DNA from: Montifringilla adamsi
Lineage: Eukaryota; Chordata; Aves; Passeriformes; Passeridae
DNA length: 64,000 nt
Assembly: GCA_017590115.1 (NCBI GenBank)
Contig: JAGGNK010009114.1
Span: 17,691,937 to 17,755,936 of the forward strand
Direction of reading: 5' to 3'
The translations under genes were made by a program, and so were the position numbers. The notes below the pieces were generated by a model. The model ran no database searches. It was not told where the DNA came from and saw only the letters and a program-made list of their open reading frames with translations. Shown piece after piece: positions 1 through 13,116 of this stretch. The first letter of the stretch is position 1. Every line of letters starts with the position of its first letter.

Positions 1-3000
1 TAACAAAACAGGCAACAAACTTCCAAGTGGGGAACTCTGCACTGCTGCTGCAACTGTGTTGTCTCTTGCAGCCTTTAAGCAGAGAGGCTTAAAGGACCTC
101 CTTAAAGACCTCCTAGAGGCAGGGAATGCATCTCCTTGCTGACTGCAAACACTTGCAAGCAGGACAGAAACAAGCCCAAAAACTCTGCTGGTGTCTGCAA
201 GGTATCTAAAGCATCATCTCATGAGCCACTGGACTGCTATTCTGACTCCTTACACAGAAGAGCTTGGTTGTGGTGCAGACCTGTGGTTTGCAAACCTGGC
301 TTTTATCACTACCACCTTTTACAGCCTCAGCACCCACGGAGGGAGAAGGATTTGCTGCAAGCTGAGTCAACAGCAGCCTCTTCATTATTAACCACTATCG
401 CTCTCTTTGTACTAACACCAAGGAAAATCCACACAGCTCCTTCACTGATCAGATTGGGAGCAGTTGAGGTCGGGTGACAAGGATCTGCAAGAGACGTTTT
501 CTTCTTTCAAACCTGGACTATACAATACGCTTGGGAAGGGGAGAATGGCAAGGTTCTGCCCTCCAGTTATTTCCCAAGAGCCCAAAATACTAGAGGCACA
601 ATTGCAATTACCTGCTGCTAGAGCTGCCAGCTCAGCAGCAACTAAGCCCTTCCCGTGTCTCCAAAGTGAATTCACTGTGGTGGTTTGAGGGACTGGGCAA
701 ACAGACCAGACTCAACAATTGAATCCTGTCAATACACTTCTCTCTCCTTTAAACAACCTCCTTGAGACCTGGGGGAACAAAGCATCGTTAATCTGGAACG
801 AGAAGCATCTGCATGTGGCATTAGCTAGAACACCTGCTTATAGTAGCAAAAGAGAAAACACCTTTTCCCCTGGAGCTAATCCCTGCAAGGGCACCTGCTT
901 TCCCAGCAAACTTTTACACCAGCAGAAACCCAGTTCCCACTCAGCTGATCACCATTCAGCACCCCAGACAGATGGTCTTTAACTTGTAATTGTAATCTTC
1001 TGACACACACAAAACCCACCTGCAGTAGTTTAATAATGTTTTTACACAGAAGGGACCAAGGCTGGCAAGCAACTTACCTAGACTGTCTTCCACACAGTGA
1101 GGAATCCTTTTCAACCGGAATTTGTGGAGCAGCCTCCATACTTTGGGGGGTGACTTACAGCTTCACAGAAACATAAGGCAAAAAATAAAGAGCGTGAAAA
1201 ATATCCAGGGATTTCCTCTTCACTGTGGAGTCACCTTGCCTGCCAGCCTATTTCAGTCATGCAGTCACAGGAGGTCTTCCTCCCACCAGGCCTGGTATAA
1301 GCGTATTCCTAACACTGGTCCTGTAGCTCTCCCTGTGACAGAACTGCACACCAGGTTCTGTGCTCAGTCACACCAGAGCAGGCCAAGGAAGCTCCAGAGC
1401 AGTCTTGGTCCCTAGAGCCAAGCTACTTAATGCACCTGCTGCTGCAGCCATCAGGGGAGGGGGAACAGCTCCACATGAACCTCTACCAATGATGCAGCAA
1501 ATACACTTAAATGTTCAGAGCAGTTTCCTTCCCATTCAGTGGGCAGAAGGGAGGAAGGGTACATTGCAAGCCCACTTTCAGATTTTCCCTGTAGTATTGC
1601 CTCACTACTTTATCTGAACTAGGAACCAAATACAATCTCTGCCTTAATGCCTGGTGACTAAAGAACATAGCATCAATATTTAAACCAGTCAAATTCCCTT
1701 GACAGAAAGCAATACATTTATGCCGTGTCTACTGTTCAGGCAGGTAGGAGCAGCAGGCTTCAATGATGGATTTAGCCACTCTGTTGGTCTGAAAAGTAAT
1801 TCCAGATACTTTCAGATGAAATACACTACAGAATTTAAAAATTTATATTAATCTCATTCTTCCAAAATAATTAAGGAGATTAATTTTACTTTCTTTTGAT
1901 CCAGCATCAAAGACTTTCGAGATATGTACATCATTAACTATGACAATCAGAAGAGCACTGAACCTGCAAACCAACTATTTACATTATATGTTGAAAAAAC
2001 ATGCACTAAGTATTTCTAAATCAGATCTTGCAAGATCAGGGGAGAAGCAGAGAGGTCTCTCATAACAAGCAGGACTTTCAGGAAGTTTTATACAGATTAG
2101 TTCTAGTGAAAGCTCTAGACATCAGGCATCAAATAGCATTATCTCTATTGAAGGAGTCCATGCTCCAGCCCAAATACTCTGGACAAACACAGCCCCTGCT
2201 GAAAGATGGCACTACACAAAGCATGGGCCACCACCACAGCCTGAGACCCACCAGGCCCAGAAAATGACAAAGACTGACATGAGGCTCAACTGTCCACAGC
2301 GCAGCCAGATCACCTACTGCTCACCACTAACAACACAGCATAAGGAAACCGGGAATCTACAGCTCCCCAGGAACTGAACCTTTATCTCCCTGTGACTCTC
2401 CCCTTGCAGACTCCTGGTGCATGTGCACAAACTTGCTTTCAGCGGCAACTTGAAGCTCACAGCATTAAGGAGAAAATTAGCTGTGCAAGTCAAATAAAAG
2501 CACGTATGCTTCTTTTCAAGTTTCCTTTTAATCTTTTGATGCTAGATAAAAGGAAAAAACAAGATTCATCTCACAGATATGCAACTGTTCCAAAAATGAG
2601 CACTGAACAGCAGAGATTCAAAACAGGCACAAAGATGAAAACAATATCCATATGCAAGTTAAGCATGTCATCCACAAACTCTGAACCTGTCACTGAGAAA
2701 GAGAATGCTTGTGGCAAAGAACCTCCTCCAGCTCTATGTGGGTTCACTCCTTATCTCCCTCCCTGCTAAGCCTCAAGCCTCAGAGGAGCAGGATGCACCC
2801 TCATGTTCTTGCAAGAATGTGGACACTACCACAGGTCCTGGGACAAACAAGTATCTGCTGCTCAGCTTTTCCAAATACCTCACTTTCAGCTCTTGCATTT
2901 GCCACGGAACAGTAACCCTTTCAGTACAATGACACAACCCCCATTTGGTAACCTGGACAAGGACAGCTCTCGTGACTAAAACCTTAATTCCAAATCGCAG

Positions 3001-4189
3001 TCCAGCTTGTAATGTTGGTTAGTCAGCCAGCTACCCTCCTCAGATGCTTATACCTAGAATGATTCTATTCAAGTCAAATGAGATAGCAGATTTCTCACAA
3101 AATAACAAACAGCAGATTTCAGGATATCAAAACAAACATTGTCTGGAAGCAGAGGGAACCTCACACCACTGATCTAGAAAGTACAAAGGAAACAGCAAGA
3201 AAAAGAGAAGAAAAAAATTATTGAAACAATATCTGTCTAGCATCAAGCTACATTATTTTAGAGAATACAGGCAGCAAGAACTATGACCTTTTTATCCTAC
3301 ATTATTTGCACCAACAGATTTTTACAGGCAGAAGCACCTCATTAGATCAGTTCATCTGATATCCCATGTAATACAGTCCATGAAATCCCAAGCAGTTCTT
3401 TCTGCAGCGAAACCAATTACTTTCTATGAATAAAGTATTTCTTCTGAAACAGTGTTAGGGTTTAACCTGATTTAAGATCTTCAAATCAAGTAAAGAAAAT
3501 CAGAACTAAGAATTCTGACCAACAAGTCATTTTTTGTTATACAGACATTGCCTATATCACCGTAAAATGCAGAAAAACATAAGCATTTTTGTCATCTGCC
3601 AAAAAAGGATTCCCCACCCCCAATTCATAAGCAATAGTTTTCAGCCTTCTGAAACATGCAGTGATCTCCATACTTTCTAATAAGAATGTGGATCTCTACA
3701 GAGCCAATGGAACTCCACAGACAACAGCTTCACTTCCTTTGAGTTATCTTTTATAGTTCCCTAAACAATAAACCAAGCTCCACATGGCTGAGAGCTCACA
3801 GCTTCAAAACTGGTGCACTCCTCCAACAGCACAAAACAACAGAGAGGGCTGGGATTGTTCCCATATCTGTTCCTAGGGCAGTATAAAAAAAAAAAGTAAT
3901 AGCCCAAGATTTTTCCCCCATCTTTTATGTAAGTTTTATACAAAATAGTACGTTTAGAAGATGTCACATTCACCAAAATACCACAGTAACTAACACAGAA
4001 GCCAAAATTCCTGATGTAAATTCACATATAATAGACTAAAAAAAAACTATCAATGTGTTGTTACTTTAAAACCAGAAACTATCACATGGAAATACAGATT
4101 CAAAAGCTTCAAATAGTAGGAGAGGAAAATCATAAATTTCAATCACAAACTCTGACTTCCGTAACAAAAGACTAAACAAGATTAGTTAT

Positions 4190-4211
4190 CCCCACCCCCC
4201 CCCACCCCCCC
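4190..4211. repeat. C-tract (G-rich on the minus strand)
   Basis: Runs of 4, 9 and 7 cytosines are separated by single A residues. On the minus strand, which is the CLASP1 sense strand, this is a G-run block able to form a G-quadruplex in the nascent intron. Confidence 0.85.
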
Positions 4212-7200
4212 ATTACTTATTATTAAAGGAATGCCTCAAAGGAATGTCTCCCAGAAAAAAATCTCCATAAGAAACAAAATTCAAATGTAAATTAATCCTT
4301 ATTAACATGCACACAAGTAACAGTATTTGAAAAGCTCAAACTAAACAGACAGATCTTCCACACATTGGAGGTGGTGTTCATCCAAAATTCTGTCCCATCT
4401 CCGGAGAGCCTGCACATGGCACATTGCAGCAGTTGGGGTCAATTTGAGTTTCTCCAACTTCAGTGGCAGCAGGATCTGGCTCTTAATTAAGTTGCAGACT
4501 TCCCATTGTCCCAACCCTACCACACCTTTCCTGACTGAAAAATCAAGTTTTAGGGCATTTTTGTTTTAATTGTTCTGCGGCCAAGTTTGGCTGTAGAGCC
4601 ATTTTCTAGCACATGTTCACTTACCAGAACTGCTGCTCTCATTTATCACAAGTATCCCTCTGATCCCTGGAAAACAGCCCCCCAGTAACACACTTTATTT
4701 CCATCCTCCCAGTCTGAAGATGCCAGACTTCAATGGTGATAGCCATGAAGTAAACAGAAGGAAGATAAACAGGCTCAGGGCATCTTCTCGACATGCCAGA
4801 AGTTTTTCCTGGCTCAACTCCCACCCTGACAAACACCATCTAAAAGTCCTGCCCTTGGCTTCTTCTCTTTGCTGTGATTCCCTTATCCCAGTTTAAAAAG
4901 GCACACCAGAATCTCTCCTCCTGCTCTCTTCCTCTCGGACTGCCACGTGAGAGTCACCACTGGATATCTTCCCACAAGGATAGCAGAGTCCATCCCGCAC
5001 TCATCTTTCCCCACAGCTCCATCTCTTCCCAGATCAGCAGCTCCTTTCTCCTCCAAGGTCCTGGCTCAGGCACACCTTCAGATTCCCCAGAGGGGTTTAT
5101 CCAAGCCTTCTGAACTGCCAGCATTAAGCCATCTGCACAACAACTGGTTCTTTGAGACAGGGACACTTGCAGAGCTCCCCACTCTCTCACTCCATGTCTC
5201 ACCCACCCAAAGCACAGCCTCTGCTCAGCAGTGTTTGAGGGCTGTAGCTGCACCAAATGAGCCCCTCTGACTGGGAACATCAAAACAGCAGGACCACCTG
5301 AACCACCCTTTGTGCCAACAAACTTACATTGGTTTTTGACCAGTGATCTTGGAATCATCATAAAACACACTCCTGAAAAGCAATTGTGATAAATATGAAT
5401 TCTAGCTAAAACACACAGAACACCACATGGAAGTCTGGAGTACCCACACAGAGTATAAAGTACATATTCCAGCAATTCATCCTGGAATATGGCTCTCCTG
5501 TCTAAATCAACTTTCCCTTCTAAATCTTATTTCCCTCCTTGACATTAGTTGAAAGAACTGGGGAGCCCATGAGACCCATGTGACCTAGACAACTTTACTA
5601 CATCATGAGAAACCTGCTTTCCACAGACAAAAAAGCCAGCAAGCCACCCTCACACCAGCTTTCCCATGAGTTAGTTTTGTAACAGAGCTATCACCTAGAA
5701 AAGTCACCAACTCTCATTCTTAAGTGTTTGCCCAGCTTCAGCACACTCTGCTACAATTCTCATGCACTACTTCCTCCTGAAAACGGCCACCAGAAAACTC
5801 AGAAATGCCTATCAGAGAGCCATCAATTAGCACCAGCACCAGATATCTCAGTGATAGAAACCTGAAAGATACTATTCAAGTTCATTAAGTCTCTAAACTT
5901 GCAGTATTTCATGCAGACCTAAAATCCAGCCCATCTCATCTGTATTAAAGACCTTTAAGCTCTCATATGGTTCTCAGCAGCTCACCTTTCTGCTATTACA
6001 AAGCCTCTCCCTTCCACCTTTCCCAAATACATGCCCCATTTGTACCACTGCTCCTGTAAGGGAATTATCTTACAGATACCTTTTTTCATGGATGATCCTT
6101 CTTTTCACACCACCATCACCCTCTAGCTGTTCTGCAAATTGAAGTTTCAGATCTCCACCTTCAAAGCACTGTCATTTAGTCCAAGATGTCAGGTCCTGCC
6201 TTCCCATTCATCTGCAGTACCAGTTCCCATCACACCACCTCTAGGTGCAACTTTTCACAGCACTTTTCTCCACACATGCTCTCCTGCTTAGGAAACCTCA
6301 TCAACTATCAGCGGGCTTATAGAACAGGAAATTCCAGAAGGAAAGAGATTAAACTGCAAGCAGAGAATGGGACCTGACCAACATAAAGACAGAAGCAGAA
6401 TTCTTTGAAGGCAACGAGAAAGTTCAGATCTTGATGGGGATTGAAGCTAGTAGTCATTCACAAGCAGACCACTCACATAACTTATTCATATTCCAGCAAC
6501 ATTATGCAGGTAACAACTTCCCAAAGACCTAAAGGGAAAGAAAGTAGAAGAGGCAGACAGGAAAACCAGGAAAGCCACCCACACAGGCCTGGAAGAAAAA
6601 CTCTAGCCAGACAGACAAAATATTCCAATCTGTAAGAGCATGCACCTCCTAAAACCTGTGTGCAGTTTCAGCTTTCCATACCACATCCAATCATTGAGTG
6701 AGAAATTCCTTTTGGAGGTCGAGCAGTTCAGCCACGCACGCAGCAGCAGCACAGCGATGGCACCCTTCGTGCCTCAGGATACGACACTGCAGTGTCCCTC
6801 TGAGCATCTCACAGTTAATCAAGGTACACAACTGCCTTCTCCAAGGGCTTAATTTACAAAAGTAGGAGCGTACTGCAGTATTTGCACAAGGATCATTCTA
6901 TCTACAGCACTCCAGACAGATGAGAGCACAAATACACAGTTTATTGAGGAGCATTGGGTTAAACAATTTGGTGCATCAGGATGGACTCCATCAGCTACAA
7001 GCTACAAGCAAAAATTTCCTCCAAAACTCACGTGCACTTTTTATTCCAATGTGAAAGCTCGAGGTGTCTATATTTACAGAGCTATTACAGAAATTGGAGT
7101 ATGAAGAGGTCTGGCTCCATCAGACAACTCTGGTGATGGGTGTACATCAGTAAAAGCCTGTAAAGCCCAGCTCTGTACCACACTGAACGAGCGGCGACCC

Positions 7201-7696
7201 TTTACTTAAGCTCCCAACAGTGAGACACAAAGTCCTCCCAAATTGTTAAAAGCAGACATTTGCTCCATGTCACTGCACAAGCGCTGATGCCTCCATTTGC
7301 TGCAGGATTTCCAATTAGACCCAACACAACTATGTCACTTGACATTAGTCAACAGGAGAGTCATGGCAATACAAGGCAAACTTGCTGTCTTTTAATATAG
7401 TTCTAACAGCCACAAAGAAAATTAGTACAAAGAGCTGATTCCTAATATACATTTCACAGTAAATGCAGACATTACTCAGACAATATAACTTCAAAACACA
7501 ATGAATTGAAGCAATTTTAGGTTTCCCATTTGCTGTTACCAGGTTCTCAACTACCAGCTGACTGGCACACTCAACACTGGCAAGGGAATACCACCACAGT
7601 TCACCTCACAGTGCTCCCACATCCCAAAGAAATCTTGCCAGCCTTTGTGCTTGTGTTCATGTCTTGCTTGTAGGAGCAGAGCTGCCACACCAAGGG

Positions 7697-7780
7697 CATG
7701 GCCAGGCTGGATGAGGCTTTGAGCACCCTGGTCCAGTGGAAGGGGGGCTGAACCAGATGATGTTTAAGGTCCCTTTGAAC
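7697..7780 (+). mobile_element. CR1 LINE 3' end fragment, sense
   Basis: The stretch carries the hallmark CR1 3'-UTR order: GGCCAGGCTGGATGAGGC, then the phrase for a lead-in gene-like CTGGTCCAGTGGAAG, a G-run, then AACCAGATGATGTTTAAGG and TCCCTT. These are highly characteristic of avian CR1 3' termini. Relative to the consensus I remember, about 15 bp between GTGGAAG and the G-run are missing. The usual octamer tail is absent because the element runs into an inverted CR1 tail at about 7780. Confidence 0.85.
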
Positions 7781-7802
7781 CACAGAATGGCTTGGGTTGG
7801 AT
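7781..7802 (-). mobile_element. Inverted CR1 3'-tail fragment
   Basis: CACAGAATGGCTTGGGTTGG is the antisense of the CR1 3' terminus (consensus ATAGAATGGTTTGGGTTGGA). It directly abuts the sense CR1 piece to its left, so the two are tail to tail. Only about 20 bp are recognisable. Confidence 0.6.
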
Positions 7803-9759
7803 GTCAGAATGGGACTCTACTGTCCAATTTTTCATCATTTCTACAAACTTCTCTCCAGGAGGTCATTTTTAGAGATGAAAATGCATTAGTAGCCACAAAA
7901 ATTTTCTCACACTTAATGCAGATTCAATCCTACACATTCTTTCCTCCGGCCAAAATCCCAGCCACACTATAAAAAATTATCAGGCTCTGCATGGTCTGAT
8001 AACTGCGAGTCTTTGCTCCGATTTCTAAATACTCAAATGTTGCTTTGTTTTAAAGATCCATGTTTAGCACAAATGAAGAACTCAATAGGTTTTGCCCAGT
8101 TAAAAAGAAAAAAAAGAGATCTCATCTAGAAAGAAAGTAATGAATGATTTGTGGGAGGCAACATTCATTTGGAAAAATTCAGACTACATGTCTCCACTGT
8201 GTTCCCTCCTACATTTAATGATACAGCCACAGACCAGACAACACACGGGATACAATTACATGAGGCAGCTTCATACACACACAAAGCACAGCTCAGCCAT
8301 CAGCTCAGAGCAAGGCAAGCTGACTCTGCTCAGCCTCAGTTAAGCTGTCACTGGTACCCTGGGTGACTCAGAGTCACTACACAAAACTACTGGCATCACT
8401 GGCATCCCAAAAAGATTTACATGGGAGTCAATTCATGTAAGCACTTCTGATACTGGGACACTTAGCACTTACCAGCTAATAAATTCTGCTAAAAAACAAG
8501 TAATAAAGTTTTAGGGCCTTGACAGTATACAGTGATATGGTGGATGAAACTAGATGCTGAGTCCAGAGGCCCCTGCAACCTGAGTTAACCTGTGACTCCA
8601 AGGGCTGATCCAACTGCCCTAAAGCTAATGCTACCTTTCTGTTCCAAAATGCACCTGCTAAAAAAGGAGGGTGCCAGAGCCAGAAATGCACATCTGAAAC
8701 ACAAAGGTAACCCTCCAGCAGACTACCTAGTCCCATTGCCTGGTCTTCCAAAAAAACCCACATGTGCACTTAATGCTAAGAGCACACTGGAATGTTTAAA
8801 AAAAGCATTATCAGGTATTTTTCCATCCTATTTTTAAGGAAGATATAATTAAATTGTTGATCTAATATTCATCTATTCTTTTTTCACCCAACTTCTGAAT
8901 TCTTCAGCCAATTTTAACAAACTTCAACCTAATATGGTAGGGAAAACAGAGATACCAAAGATTATATGCAAATACAAATACAGTAATGAAAAGAGATTCC
9001 GCTGAAACACAGACTTCAGCATGAGGAAAACACAAGCCGAGACGCCAGCAAATCTACAAAGAAAAAGGCAAAGAAAATGAGGTTTCATGCAACTTCCCTA
9101 CTTACAAAATGACTTCATTAAAACTAGACCAACTCAGAGGCAACTAGAGCTCAATGACAGTGAGACCTTCAGTATACAATTTTTTCATGCTGAAGTTCAA
9201 AGGGTGAGACAGGGATGGCTTTTAAGACAACTTCAAGGAATATCCCACAAAGAAGACGTGGAAGAATGTGCATACTTTCAGTGGAGAAGCTAACAGGTTT
9301 GTGCTGGTGGCAGGACCCTGGGGGCTGAGGAGTATTTGTTTCAGCATCAAGAGGACAACAAAACTCCACTGAACAATTTAGAGGCTAGCAAAAAAATCAA
9401 GGTCCCAAGTAAATCCAGCACTGACACTAACCTTCCATTCAGGTCGTGTCAGAGAAAGTGAGGATTCACTCCTACTCACCCTGCTACCTACTAAACATGA
9501 AGGCAGATGGGTCCCACATGCATATAAATGACTGCTAATTTTACTCCAGAAGTAACAAGCACAATATGAACAGTCTCTCTAAGTCACTTTGGGATTTCTG
9601 AGGACCAAAACCTGTACACTGTTCAAAATATTTTATTTAAAGTATTCAAGCAGTTTAAGGCACAGTATCATATTTGTTCTACCACACAAAGGACTCAAAC
9701 AAAATTGCCCTACCACTGTGCATAATCCTGTTACTCCACACTGTACTTAAACGATTTAA

Positions 9760-10310
9760 AATCATCACAAGATCTATCCTAAAACCAAATGTCTTGTCCT
9801 TATCTACCCATCACCAGGAGTTTTCCAATGTTCTTTCTGCAGGCAACTTTCATCTGACATGCAGTCTAAATTTACCCACAGCCAGTTTGCACCCATTCGT
9901 TCTTGTGCTAACCTTGCCCTTTATATCTAAGAGTTCTTTCCCATCCCTGACGGTCACTCCTCTGATGTATTTATGGACAGCAGTCATATTCCCTGTCAGC
10001 CTTCATACTGTAAACTAAACAAGCCAAACCTCTCAGCTTCCTCTGGTTAGGCAGGCTCTCCAATACCCTAAACACCCCACTAGCCCTTCCCTGCACCTGT
10101 TCCAGCTTGAATTCCTTTCTTGCAGACAGGGAACTAGAACTGTACAACACATGCCACAGAAGAGCCCAATAAGGCACTCTACAATAGCATTAGTACACCC
10201 TTATCCCATGAAAATAAATCCCCAATAATCTGCCTTTTCCCCCAGTGCATCAGCTGTGACCCTTAGCCTGCAGTGAAGCAATACACACCACGGTTTTCTG
10301 AGACCTGGCT
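9760..10310 (-). mobile_element. Old CR1 LINE 3'-UTR copy, antisense
   Basis: This is a degenerate but collinear match to the antisense CR1 3' UTR. It contains counterparts of the phrases for the end of the element ('...CTCTCAGCTTCCTC', 'CAGGCTCTCCAATACCCT', 'CCCTGCACCTGTTCCAG', 'GGGAACTAGAACTGTACA') in the expected order. The many substitutions suggest an old insertion. The ends are approximate. The reading frames inside are shadows of the repeat and are not genes. Confidence 0.65.
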
Positions 10311-10530
10311 AACTCTGTTAGACCTCTAATAAACCCTAGTGACAAGACTCAAGCGCTGCAAATGAAACACTACACCAGCATTAAAGGAATAGCTTTATCC
10401 TCTCAATTTAGTAACCACAATGGTTCAGTCTGTTGTGTGTTCACCCAGACTCACAGTCCCAAACAAAAGCCTCTTGGCCTTGCCAATGCTGAGGCAGTCA
10501 TTCTACCAAACACACAGGAGAAAACATATC

Positions 10531-10683
10531 TAACAAAACAAAAAAATAACAAAAACACCCAAACAAATACACACCAAAAAACTCCCCCCCAAAAAATCCA
10601 ACAAAACCAAAACCACTCACACCAAAAAAAATTCAAAAAATGAAACAAAAACAACACAGCAAACAAACAAACAAGAAAAAAAT
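10531..10683. repeat. A/C-rich low-complexity block
   Basis: About 150 bp consist almost only of A and C on the plus strand, with repeated CAAAAC/ACAAACA-like units. This creates spurious K/N/Q-rich and F/W/C-rich open frames on the two strands. It may be a decayed poly(A)-derived simple repeat. Confidence 0.85.
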
Positions 10684-13080
10684 ATAGACCCAGACAACTC
10701 TTGTTAGTCCCAGCACTAAAATCCTATGGGAGATGAATTTGGTCAGCAAACAAAACCAGGGAATCAAATCTTGACAAGCCAGAGTGATATGCAAGGGAGA
10801 CTTTACCTTTGTAGCCCACATTTCCATTTATTTCTCACCATCCACTATGGGCCACCAAGAGACAGGATATCAAGCTGTCATTTAAAATCCCATGTAAATG
10901 TTGCAATTAGACTGAGGCTGCTTTGGTCAAAACAAGAGAGATGGAGACAGCTGGAGGAGTTTTACTGAATGTTAAGTTCTTGCTTGGTTTAAATCATCCC
11001 CTTATGGAGATGGTAAGGTTGCCGTGTTGCAGACACTTTCGGGACACCCGAGGACTCTGCTCCAGGCTTCAACTACTTCTGAAGCAGGTGACCCCAAGGA
11101 AACAGACTTTGGTTTACAAAAGCTACCTGTCTTGTCAGGGATGGGGTTATTTTCCCTTCCATTGCATGAATGGAGCTTTGGATATTGAGCTCTAAAGCCG
11201 GTGGAAAAGAGGTTAGACCTTGACTGTGCCACTATGGAAACAAACTTCTGTCCTAATTATTTCAACACTCTGTCTCCATTCTGCACGTTCCCTTGGGATC
11301 CTGTAGGTTCTCATTATTTGTATTTGATTTGGTAATACCTTGGTAAACAACTGAGAGATACTGTTCTTTGGCACACTTTCACAAACCTTTTGTTTTATGC
11401 AACCAGTAGCACATCCACTTTATGCATAAAACAACAAGAAAGTATTACTGCTCCACTACATCCAGAAAAGGACAATCCTTCCTGCTACACCAGTCATTAT
11501 TACCTTTTAAGTATGAAGAAAAAGCTACAGGGGAATTTTAAATGCTGACTTGCTAGAGCAGGTAATTTTTCCCCTGCCCTGAATCCAAAGGTCTGAAACT
11601 AGCACTGAATTTGATCTATTCCAGCTGCTACAATCTTCTATTCTGCACTGCACCCTCTGTGGCACTCCCCACACTGCTGATACCATAGAGGTAAGAGATG
11701 CACCATAATCCAATCAAATCACCATACAGAGCAGTTAAGTGTTGGGAAGGCAGGTCCAGCTATTAGAGCCAGAGAAAAAACAACTGATCAGCTGGACTGG
11801 GAATTAACATCAATGCCTACAGGAAACTGGATATCCTGGAGCCAAAACTCTGCTCCTCCATAAGTTCAAGGCAGGAAAACCCACCTATTAGGAGCATGCC
11901 AGCACAGAAGTCTAAAAATAAGGACTGGGTACAGTCCACAAATGTAGTTCAAACGGAATGACTCTTCAGCCCTTCCTAAGGTAACTCTTCTCCCCACAAG
12001 GGAAGTTATCAACACCAGTTTCTGCCATGGTCCCTTTTGCAATATGGGCATATGCAAGGAATGGGCTGTACTCTCAAGTCTGGATCTCAAGATCACTTCT
12101 CCTCCACAGTCCCTTTCTCTTGTCTTTTGTACATCAAAACTAATTTAATTCATCTTTATTAGCAATTTCAGCTTCATGGTAAAGAGGGATGAAAACGGTA
12201 GATGAATACACACATTACTGATCTTCATGCACTCCCAGCAGCTCAAAACTCAGCAGCTAACAGCAGCTGCTTGGAAACCCTTTACAAGTCTCTTTTTCTT
12301 CCACAGATGGTGAAATCCTTTCCCTCCGTGCATTAAATACTCAACAAAACATACTCACCAAATTATCATATCAACCCATAACCATGCATGATAATTATGT
12401 CTTAAATCAGGATTTCTTCTACCGAATTTCAACCAAAATAAACACGGTATAGAGAACAAATGTATGCTTATAGTGAACAACCATTCATCAGCTTAAGTAA
12501 CTCTAATGGATGTCACTTGAAACTAAGCCTGCGCCATCTGTTCTACCCCTCAATTAGCAAGCAAAAAAAATTATTCGATACACAGTTTAAGAAAGCCAGC
12601 TAATTTATGTAAGTTTTATTTCTCTTCAGCTCAGTGAAACATGCTCTTGTAATGCTTGATATTCAGAAACAGATCAGAATGGAAGGTTGCTTTCTCTAAC
12701 GCTATTAGGAATTTTGTCAGGGGAAATAAAATATCTGTGCAGTATTTCACCATAGCAAAAAAATGCTCGTTAACATCTTACATTTTACTTTAAAGAGAAT
12801 GATGTCTCTCTCAGTACCAAAATCAGCGGGGAACTAAACAAATCAAATCCGAAGTGCTGCATACATGAACACAAACGAAGCTCAGGACACAGCCTCGCCC
12901 CGACAGACTGAGTCTACCAGCACAGCAGGAGGCTGTGGATGTGTCCTCAGACCCGGGGGTCTGTTAACCATGTCAGCTCCTAACTCACCTCTTAGAGGCA
13001 AAACCCAGTCCTACAGGCTGCTGGGCACAGAGCCTCACATAGACCCGGCTGCACCGGGACAAAGGTGAGCCATTCTTCCT

Positions 13081-13116
13081 TGCAAGGTGAGATATTCCAT
13101 GCAAGGTGAGATATTC
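13081..13116. repeat. 17-bp direct repeat, period 19
   Basis: TGCAAGGTGAGATATTC occurs at 13081-13097 and again, identically, at 13100-13116. Confidence 0.9.

Noticed and set aside
9971..10177. Minus-strand open frame of 68 codons
   Set aside because: It lies within the degenerate antisense CR1 copy and is not a host gene.
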